18,944 nt of DNA from an uncultured Elusimicrobiales bacterium. GTDB lineage: Bacteria > Elusimicrobiota > Elusimicrobia > Elusimicrobiales > Elusimicrobiaceae. Positions within the stretch are counted from its first letter, which is position 1, and the number at the start of each line of letters is the position of its first letter. The translations under genes and the position numbers were made by a program. Positions 14,694 through 18,944 of the stretch are shown here, piece after piece. Where the stretch lies: contig CALUZE010000009.1 in assembly GCA_944325235.1 (NCBI GenBank), positions 1 to 18,944 of the forward strand, in the 5' to 3' direction. The notes under the pieces are model-generated. The model was not told where the DNA came from and did not search any database. It saw nothing but the letters and a program-made list of their open reading frames with translations.

Positions 14694-15059
14694 ATGAAAA
14701 AGAGAATTTTAATTGTAGAAGATGAAGCCAGCATCATTGATTTGCTGACGCTGGTTCTAACCCGCGAAGGCTACGAAGTTTATTCCTGCCAAACGGGGCG
14801 CGACGCTATCGCCATGATGAAAAAAGTTCATCCCCATTTGGTCATTTTGGACGTTATGCTCCCCGGGTTGGATGGGGCGAGCATCATCAAAATTATGAAC
14901 GAAGACGAAACCCTCGCTTCCACGCCGGTGATTATCACCTCCGCGCTGGTGGAATCGGAAAAAATGTTTGTGGGCTACCCGCAGGTGAAAGGGTTTTGTT
15001 CCAAGCCGTTTGCCTTGGCCGACTTTGTGGCCAAAGCCAAACAAGCCTTGGGCGATTAA
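14694..15059 (+). CDS. Stand-alone response-regulator receiver protein (CheY/Spo0F type)
   Basis: 121-residue phospho-acceptor domain with no output domain. Seen: the acidic pair in ILIVEDE (Glu9, Asp10), phosphorylated aspartate in LVILDVMLPGLDG (Asp53), the switch residue in VIITSA (Thr82) and the conserved lysine in FCSKPF (Lys104). All residues needed for phosphotransfer are present. The sequence is closer to OmpR-type receivers (MLPGLDG) than to chemotaxis CheY. No histidine kinase is nearby, so its partner is unknown; it could act in a phosphorelay or by binding a target protein. Monocistronic: own promoter and a strong terminator just after the stop. Confidence 0.93.
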   Translation: MKKRILIVEDEASIIDLLTLVLTREGYEVYSCQTGRDAIAMMKKVHPHLVILDVMLPGLDGASIIKIMNEDETLASTPVIITSALVESEKMFVGYPQVKGFCSKPFALADFVAKAKQALGD

Positions 15060-15072
15060 CACTTTAGAAGAC

Positions 15073-15104
15073 AAAAAAATACCCGCTTCACGCGGGTATT
15101 TTTT
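15073..15104. terminator. Bidirectional terminator between the receiver gene and birA
   Basis: Stem TACCCGC / GCGGGTA (15080-15086 and 15092-15098) with loop TTCAC, extended by flanking A and T runs to about 13 bp. Works for both converging genes. Confidence 0.92.
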
Positions 15105-15115
15105 ATGCTCAAATT

Positions 15116-15703
15116 TTACCGGACCGAAGCGTTCCAGTGGGCGTAATGCTTCCAAAACGCACTAAGCAGTTCGTCCAAAAACAGTTCCTTGCTGGTTTCC
15201 GCGCCGATCAGCTGCTTTAAGCTGACGGCTTTTTCTTTTAGCGAAGCCGGCAAGCGGTTGTTCACGTTCACGCCCATTCCCACCAGGGCCAGGCGGTTGT
15301 TTTCGTCAAAAAACGTTTCCACCAGCACCCCGGCAATTTTTTTCCATTTGCGGGTTTTGGCGTCCCACGCCAGCACGGCGTTGGGCGCTTTTACTTTGGT
15401 TTTTACGCCAAACACATCCGCCAGCATATCCGCCGCGGCTTGCGCGGCCTGCAAGCAAAGCGACTGGGCGCACAAATCTTTTTTCTGCGGGCGCAAAATA
15501 AGCGTAAAATACACGCCGCCTTCCCCCGCACTGAACGCGCGGCCGTCCTGGCAGCGGGCGGCGGTTTGCTCGCACGCGAGCACCAGGGTGCCGTCCGGCT
15601 CGCCTTTTTGGGCCAGTTCATAGGCCAGGTCCTGCGTGCTGTCCAGCGTTTCCAGGCCGATTACTTTTGTTACACATTGCAACGGAAATGTCGTTTCTTC
15701 CAT
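15116..15703 (-). CDS. birA: Biotin-protein ligase (BirA catalytic domain), divergent
   Basis: Expected to attach biotin to the biotin carrier domain of carboxylases via biotinyl-AMP. 195 residues: catalytic domain only, no N-terminal DNA-binding repressor domain and little or no C-terminal domain. Seen: ETLDSTQDLA (18-27), DGTLVLACEQT (37-47), RPQ after the GGVYFTLIL strand (62-70), KIAGVLVET (122-130) and GMGVNVNN (142-149). Divergences: the adenylate loop GRGRRGR reads ARCQDGR (49-55), and KWPND reads KAPNA (105-109), followed by an insert of about ten residues. The fold assignment is good; full enzyme activity or biotin specificity is less certain. The ATG follows TAGAAT by 6 bases, suggesting a leaderless message. 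Confidence 0.8.
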   Translation of the reverse strand: MEETTFPLQCVTKVIGLETLDSTQDLAYELAQKGEPDGTLVLACEQTAARCQDGRAFSAGEGGVYFTLILRPQKKDLCAQSLCLQAAQAAADMLADVFGVKTKVKAPNAVLAWDAKTRKWKKIAGVLVETFFDENNRLALVGMGVNVNNRLPASLKEKAVSLKQLIGAETSKELFLDELLSAFWKHYAHWNASVR

Positions 15704-15709
15704 ACTTAT

Positions 15710-15722
15710 ATTCTACCAATTT
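15710..15722 (-). promoter_or_regulatory. -10 region of birA, close to the start codon
   Basis: Minus strand AAATTGGTAGAAT, with TAGAAT ending 6 bases before the birA ATG, in the 40-base gap after uvrB. Identical over 13 bases to the motif at 13042-13054. No recognisable -35 and no Shine-Dalgarno. Confidence 0.55.
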
Positions 15723-15743
15723 CCGGCCGCACGCCGCGGCGCG

Positions 15744-17750
15744 TTATTTCTTTTTGCCCGTGCCTTTTACGTCCATTTCGCGCAGTTCAAACAACCGGTC
15801 GCGCAATTCGGCCGCCAGCTCAAAGTTAAGTGCGTCCGCGGCTTGGAGCATTTGCTGTTCCAAATCTTTTTCCACCGCTTTGATGTTCTTGAGCGTCGGC
15901 TCCGGCAAGGCTTGGCTTAAAATACCAAAGGCGCTGGTCTTGGTTTGCTGGGCAAATTCTTTTAGCTCCACTTCCGTCTTTTGAATGGTCTTGGGCGTGA
16001 TGTGGTGTTCTTTGTTGTACGCTTCCTGCAGTTCGCGGCGGCGGTTCATTTCGTTTAACGCGTAGGTGATGGAATCGGTCTTGCGGTCCGCATACAAAAT
16101 TACTTCGCCGTCTGCGTTGCGGGCGGCGCGGCCCGAAATCTGGATGAGCGTAGTCGTGTTGCGCAGGAAACCTTCGTTATCCGCGCCCAGAATGGCCACC
16201 AGCCCCACCTGCGGGATATCAATCCCTTCGCGCAGCAGGTTAATGCCCACCAGCACGTCAAACTTGCCTTGGCGGAATTCTTTTAAAATTTCCACGCGGT
16301 CCAGGGCCTCAATATCTGAGTGCAGGTAGCGCGTTTTGATGTTCTTTTCGGTAAAGAAGGTGCTTAAATCTTCGGCCGTTTTTTTGGTCAGCGCCAGCAC
16401 CAGCGTGCGTTCGCCGCGCTTTTTGTGCTCGTTGATTTTTTCCACCAGGTGGTCAATCTGCCCGGTGGTGGGGTGTATGTACACTTTCGGGTCCACCAGC
16501 CCCGTGGGGCGGATGACTTGCTCCACAATGTGGTTGCCGCTGACGGTCAATTCGTACGGGCCGGGCGTGGCCGATACAAAAATCGTGGACGGGAGCAATT
16601 TTTCAAATTCGTCAAATTTAAGCGGGCGGTTGTCCAGCGCCGAAGGCAGGCGGAAACCGAAGTCCACCAGCATTTGCTTGCGCGCGCGGTCCCCGTTGAA
16701 CATCCCGCGCACTTGCGGCAGGGCCACGTGGGATTCGTCCACCATCATCAAAAAATCATCGTAGCGTTTAAAATAATCCAGCAAACACGCCGGCCGCTCC
16801 CCGGGTTTGCGTCCGTCCATATAGCGGGAATAGTTTTCAATCCCCGGGCAGAAACCTGCCTGTTGGAGCATTTCCAAATCGTACTCGGTGCGCTGTTTTA
16901 AGCGGTAGGCTTCCAGTTCTTTGCCCATGCGCAGCAGTTCCGCGTGGCGCACCTCCAGGTCGCGGCGGATTTGGTCAATGGCGTTTTGGGTGTCTTCGTC
17001 CGTGGCCACAAAGTGTTTGGCGGGGTAAATCCACGCTTCGTCCAGCTCCGCCAGCACGTTGCCCGTGATGGGATGAATTTCGTAAATGTGCGAAATCGTT
17101 TTGCCCGAGATTTCCACGCGGATGGCGTTTTGGCTGTACGGCGTCATCACGTCCGTAAACGGCCCGCGCATGCGGAACTTGCCGGACGAAAATTCCATTT
17201 CGTCGCGGTGGTATTGGATTTTAATCAGCTGAGCGGACAGATAAGAGCGCGTCATTTCGGCGCCTTTTTTAACGTAAATGCGCATTTCGCGGAAGCTGTC
17301 CGGCGAGCCGATGTTGTAAATGCACGAAACGGACGCCACCACAATCACGTCTTTGCGTGTGAGCAGCGAGGTGGTTGCCTTTAAGCGCAGTTTATCAATG
17401 TGTTCGTTGACGGCGGAATCTTTTTCAATATACGTATCCGTCTGCGGGATGTAGGCTTCGGGCTGGTAATAATCGTAATACGAAATGAAATATTCTACGG
17501 CATTTTCGGGGAAGAATTGTTTGAACTCGCCATAGAGCTGCGCGGCCAACACTTTGTTGGGCGACAAGATAAGCGTCGGACGGTTGAGGTTGGCAATTAC
17601 GTTGGCCATGGTAAACGTTTTCCCGGAGCCCGTCACGCCCAAGAGCGTTTGGCGTTGGTAGCCGGCTTGCACACCGGCCGTCAGCGCGGCAATGGCTTTG
17701 GGCTGGTCGCCCGCGGGCTTAAAAGGGGAAACTAATTTAAAATGGTCCAT
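15744..17750 (-). CDS. uvrB: Excinuclease ABC subunit B, UvrB
   Basis: Damage-verifying helicase-like subunit of nucleotide excision repair; loaded by UvrA, then recruits UvrC. 668 residues, full length. Seen: Walker A GVTGSGKT (38-45, Lys44), the beta-hairpin region YYDYYQPEAYIP (91-102) that inserts between DNA strands, DESH (338-341), FVSATPG (391-397), LLREGIDIPQ (505-514), motif VI QISGRAARN (537-545), and a C-terminal UVR domain (about 625-657) for UvrC contact. Small departures from consensus: ILGADNEGFLRN for the usual ILDADKEGFLRS, and ISGRAARN for IGRAARN. The ATG at 17750 matches the normal N-terminus (FKLVSPFKPAGDQP) and follows TAGAAT by 5 bases, so leaderless start is likely. 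No LexA-type box recognised. Confidence 0.98.
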   Translation of the reverse strand: MDHFKLVSPFKPAGDQPKAIAALTAGVQAGYQRQTLLGVTGSGKTFTMANVIANLNRPTLILSPNKVLAAQLYGEFKQFFPENAVEYFISYYDYYQPEAYIPQTDTYIEKDSAVNEHIDKLRLKATTSLLTRKDVIVVASVSCIYNIGSPDSFREMRIYVKKGAEMTRSYLSAQLIKIQYHRDEMEFSSGKFRMRGPFTDVMTPYSQNAIRVEISGKTISHIYEIHPITGNVLAELDEAWIYPAKHFVATDEDTQNAIDQIRRDLEVRHAELLRMGKELEAYRLKQRTEYDLEMLQQAGFCPGIENYSRYMDGRKPGERPACLLDYFKRYDDFLMMVDESHVALPQVRGMFNGDRARKQMLVDFGFRLPSALDNRPLKFDEFEKLLPSTIFVSATPGPYELTVSGNHIVEQVIRPTGLVDPKVYIHPTTGQIDHLVEKINEHKKRGERTLVLALTKKTAEDLSTFFTEKNIKTRYLHSDIEALDRVEILKEFRQGKFDVLVGINLLREGIDIPQVGLVAILGADNEGFLRNTTTLIQISGRAARNADGEVILYADRKTDSITYALNEMNRRRELQEAYNKEHHITPKTIQKTEVELKEFAQQTKTSAFGILSQALPEPTLKNIKAVEKDLEQQMLQAADALNFELAAELRDRLFELREMDVKGTGKKK

Positions 17751-17755
17751 ACTTT

Positions 17756-17763
17756 ATTCTACC
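17756..17763 (-). promoter_or_regulatory. -10 region of uvrB, close to the start codon
   Basis: Minus strand GGTAGAAT, followed by AAAGT and the uvrB ATG. It resembles the birA promoter (GGTAGAATATAAGTATG). It lies 14 bases after the marC terminator T-run, so uvrB has its own promoter. Confidence 0.55.
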
Positions 17764-17777
17764 TATATCCAATAGAC

Positions 17778-17803
17778 AAAAAAAGGGCGGCCGCAGCCGC
17801 CCT
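17778..17803 (-). terminator. Rho-independent terminator of the marC-family gene
   Basis: Minus strand AGGGCGGC, loop TGCG, GCCGCCCT, then TTTTTTT: a perfect 8-bp GC-rich stem with seven T residues, 13 bases after the gene's stop. Confidence 0.92.
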
Positions 17804-17816
17804 GGTTGAAATAGAT

Positions 17817-18503
17817 TTATTTGACGCTCGTTCCGGCGTGGGTAAAAGTGGAATCCAACACGCCCGGCAGCAGCTGGGCCACGCCGTCAATCATAAACTG
17901 CATGGCAATGGCGCACAAAATCATACCCATAAAACGGATGACAATCTGCGTGCCGTTGGGGCCGATTTTGTTAAAGATATACCGCGAGCCGACCAAACAC
18001 ACGCCCACAATGGCCGAGCTTAAAAACAGTACGCCAATCATCATCATCGCCATGGAAAAAGTGGTCGTTTTTTCGGCGTACAAAATGGCCGTGGTGATAG
18101 ACCCGGGACCGATAAAAAGCGGCATGGCCACCGGCACCAAAATATGGCTCAGGCGGTTGCGGGCCTGGTCAAAGGTGTTGCCTTGCGCGGCGGCGGTTTC
18201 AATGCCGTGGCTTTCAAACTTGCTTTTACCTTGCAACATGCGCAACCCGACGATTAAAATGATAATGGACCCCGCCAGGCGGAAGGCCGGAATGGTAATG
18301 CCGAACAGCGTCAAAATCCGGTTGCCGAACACAAAAAACGCCGTCAACAACAGAAAAATTGCCAACGCCATCATCAGCGCTACGGCGCGCTGCACTTTGG
18401 GCGTTTCGTTTTCCACATGCTCCAAAAATATCGGCACGTTGCCGATAGGGTTTAAAATGGACAACATACCAATAAACGAGTTTACCAACAGACCCCAATC
18501 CAT
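17817..18503 (-). CDS. MarC-family integral membrane protein
   Basis: 228 residues with about six membrane segments (roughly 8-28, 41-62, 70-90, 120-142, 150-173, 188-212). Family hallmarks: LNPIGNVPIFL (17-27) near the N-terminus and VPVAMPLFIGPGSIT (123-137) in the second half, which resemble each other as expected for an inverted-repeat membrane fold. Members (MarC, YchE, YhgN) are widespread; their transport role is not established, and the early link to antibiotic resistance in E. coli was later withdrawn. GGAG lies 13 bases before the ATG, longer than ideal. Single-gene unit with its own terminator. Confidence 0.92.
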   Translation of the reverse strand: MDWGLLVNSFIGMLSILNPIGNVPIFLEHVENETPKVQRAVALMMALAIFLLLTAFFVFGNRILTLFGITIPAFRLAGSIIILIVGLRMLQGKSKFESHGIETAAAQGNTFDQARNRLSHILVPVAMPLFIGPGSITTAILYAEKTTTFSMAMMMIGVLFLSSAIVGVCLVGSRYIFNKIGPNGTQIVIRFMGMILCAIAMQFMIDGVAQLLPGVLDSTFTHAGTSVK

Positions 18504-18570
18504 ATTTTGCCAGTTACTCCTAAAATAGAAATTGCCTGCCGAAAAGCAGACAGTTAAAAACCATATTAAT

Positions 18571-18576
18571 AGTATA
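18571..18576 (-). promoter_or_regulatory. Possible -10 box for the marC-family gene
   Basis: Minus-strand TATACT, about 67 bases before the gene start. The leader includes a small 6-bp hairpin (GTCTGC/GCAGGC with one G-T pair) before the GGAG ribosome site. No good -35. Confidence 0.35.
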
Positions 18577-18607
18577 TAAAATAAGCGGGCTTGTGCTTAC
18601 AAAAAGC

Positions 18608-18675
18608 GGAATGCCTCCCGGCGCCCCCGGAGGAGCAGACGGATAGGCCGGGGCGGCATTTTGTTGGAATGCCCC
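18608..18675. repeat. Competing inverted repeats GGAATGCC / GGCATT / GGAATGCC
   Basis: GGAATGCC occurs at 18608-18615 and 18666-18673; GGCATT at 18655-18660 can pair with AATGCC of either copy, giving two mutually exclusive hairpins. A smaller stem CCTCC/GGAGG (18614-18618, 18629-18633) sits inside the first. Confidence 0.5.
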
Positions 18676-18681
18676 ACCGCC

Positions 18682-18703
18682 GCGCGCAAAGCAGTTTGCG
18701 CGC
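18682..18703. repeat. Perfect 9-bp hairpin inside repeat copy 1
   Basis: GCGCGCAAA, loop GCAG, TTTGCGCGC. Repeated at 18871-18892. On the minus strand it lies after the terminator T-run, so it is not the terminator itself. Confidence 0.8.
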
Positions 18704-18716
18704 TTACCGCCCCAAT

Positions 18717-18742
18717 AAAAAACCCCGCCGGATGCGGGGTTT
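18717..18742 (-). terminator. Rho-independent terminator in repeat copy 1
   Basis: Minus strand AAACCCCGC, loop ATCCG, GCGGGGTTT followed by TTT: 9-bp stem with a six-T run. It follows the tRNA-like CCA by 5 bases, the normal layout for the end of a tRNA gene. Confidence 0.85.
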
Positions 18743-18747
18743 ATAAA

Positions 18748-18768
18748 TGGTGGGCAGTACAGGGTTCG
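18748..18768 (-). pseudogene. tRNA 3'-end-like fragment with encoded CCA
   Basis: On the minus strand this reads CGAAC, then CCTGTACTGCCCACCA, which fits the end of a T-loop, the T-stem 3' strand (CCTGT), the acceptor 3' strand (ACTGCCC), the discriminator A and CCA. The matching 5' halves are missing: no ACAGG precedes the loop and no GGGCAGT acceptor strand is found upstream. So it is a fragment or mimic, not a working tRNA. Confidence 0.5.
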
Positions 18769-18867
18769 CCTACAAGTCGGCTCGTTGACCCTCGCCGCTC
18801 GCAGGCCCGCCTCGCGGTGCTCGCCTTGCTTACGCAAACTCGCACATCGCTGCGGCTTTCGAACGCT

Positions 18868-18944
18868 GCCGCGCGCAAAGCAGTTTGCGCGCTTACCGCC
18901 CCAATAAAAAACCCCGCCGGATGCGGGGTTTATAAATGGTGGGC
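18868..18944. repeat. 77-bp direct repeat, copy 2, at window end
   Basis: Second identical copy; the window stops at its last base, so the true right edge of the repeat is not seen. Confidence 0.95.
18906..18931 (-). terminator. Rho-independent terminator in repeat copy 2
   Basis: Same 26 bases as in copy 1: 9-bp stem, 5-base loop, T-run on the minus strand. Lies just inside the window end, so whatever gene it serves would be outside. Confidence 0.85.

Larger units (their letters stand above)
18679..18755. repeat. 77-bp direct repeat, copy 1
   Basis: Identical over 77 bases to 18868-18944, offset 189 bp. Order: a 9-bp perfect hairpin, a rho-independent terminator (minus strand), then TGGTGGGC, which on the minus strand is the GCCCACCA end of a tRNA-like sequence. 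The left edge is marked by a C/T difference between copies. Confidence 0.95.
18504..18944. other. Gene-free region at window end: hairpins, repeats, tRNA-tail fragment
   Basis: No open frame here looks like protein: the longest is biased toward Cys, Arg, Gly and Pro and runs through repeats and terminators. Contents: marC promoter/leader, overlapping inverted repeats (18608-18675), two copies of a 77-bp repeat, two minus-strand terminators, and a tRNA 3'-end-like piece. The segment 18770-18867 is rich in CTCGC/GCTCGC-like words and holds no feature I can name. Confidence 0.7.

Noticed and set aside
18520..18837. Minus-strand open frame of about 105 codons
   Set aside because: It crosses the marC promoter, a terminator and a 77-bp repeat, has Cys/Arg/Gly/Pro-biased composition, no recognisable domain and no ribosome site.
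18679..18944. CRISPR array or full tRNA gene
   Set aside because: Only two repeats of 77 bp with one 112-bp gap, far outside CRISPR dimensions; no cloverleaf can be completed around the CCA-bearing fragment.
1..18944. A new defence, mobile or secretion system
   Set aside because: Every sizeable gene matches a common housekeeping, efflux or membrane family; there are no transposases, integrases, phage genes or toxin-antitoxin pairs in the window.

Overview
The window looks like ordinary chromosome from a Gram-negative (diderm) bacterium. It encodes an RND efflux system with a TolC-type outer-membrane channel. It also carries a diaminopimelate (DAP) pathway and a MurE with the DNPR motif that marks DAP-type peptidoglycan. 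Coding DNA is fairly GC-rich and gaps are short and AT-rich. Genes are tightly packed, with ATGA overlaps and convergent pairs closed by shared hairpin terminators. The style reminds me of gut Elusimicrobiota, but that is a weak guess and nothing here proves the phylum. The window appears to be a whole assembly contig: it opens inside a gene and closes exactly at the end of a 77-bp repeat.

Layout. 1-4299 (minus strand) is an efflux operon read tetR, tolC-like channel, periplasmic adaptor, RND pump, with the pump cut by the window start. A 16-bp perfect palindrome just downstream of the tetR -10 box suggests autoregulation. 4412-6143 (minus) is sppA followed by a small Yip1-like membrane protein, closed by a UUCG-loop terminator. 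6273-10127 (plus) is dapA-asd-dapB-murC, every junction a 4-base ATGA overlap, so DAP synthesis is translationally coupled to a Mur ligase. A bidirectional terminator separates it from murE-murD on the minus strand (13027 down to 10180).

13093-13866 (plus) is an alpha/beta hydrolase; 13900-14649 (minus) a short tilS; 14694-15059 (plus) a stand-alone receiver protein; 15116-15703 (minus) a divergent biotin ligase; 15744-17750 (minus) uvrB; 17817-18503 (minus) a MarC-family membrane protein. The last 440 bases hold no convincing gene. They contain hairpins, two copies of a 77-bp repeat 189 bp apart, strong minus-strand terminators and a tRNA 3'-end-like fragment with an encoded CCA.

The central theme is cell-wall building: dapA, asd and dapB supply tetrahydrodipicolinate on the way to meso-DAP, MurC and MurD add the first two residues of the stem peptide, and MurE adds DAP. 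The most unusual points are an adaptor that seems to lack its coiled-coil hairpin, a MurC-like ligase with altered motifs and a cysteine-rich tail, a biotin ligase with an altered adenylate-binding loop, -10 boxes placed 6-7 bases before start codons (probably leaderless mRNAs), and the terminal repeat/tRNA-tail element. I found no defence island, CRISPR array, prophage or insertion sequence.
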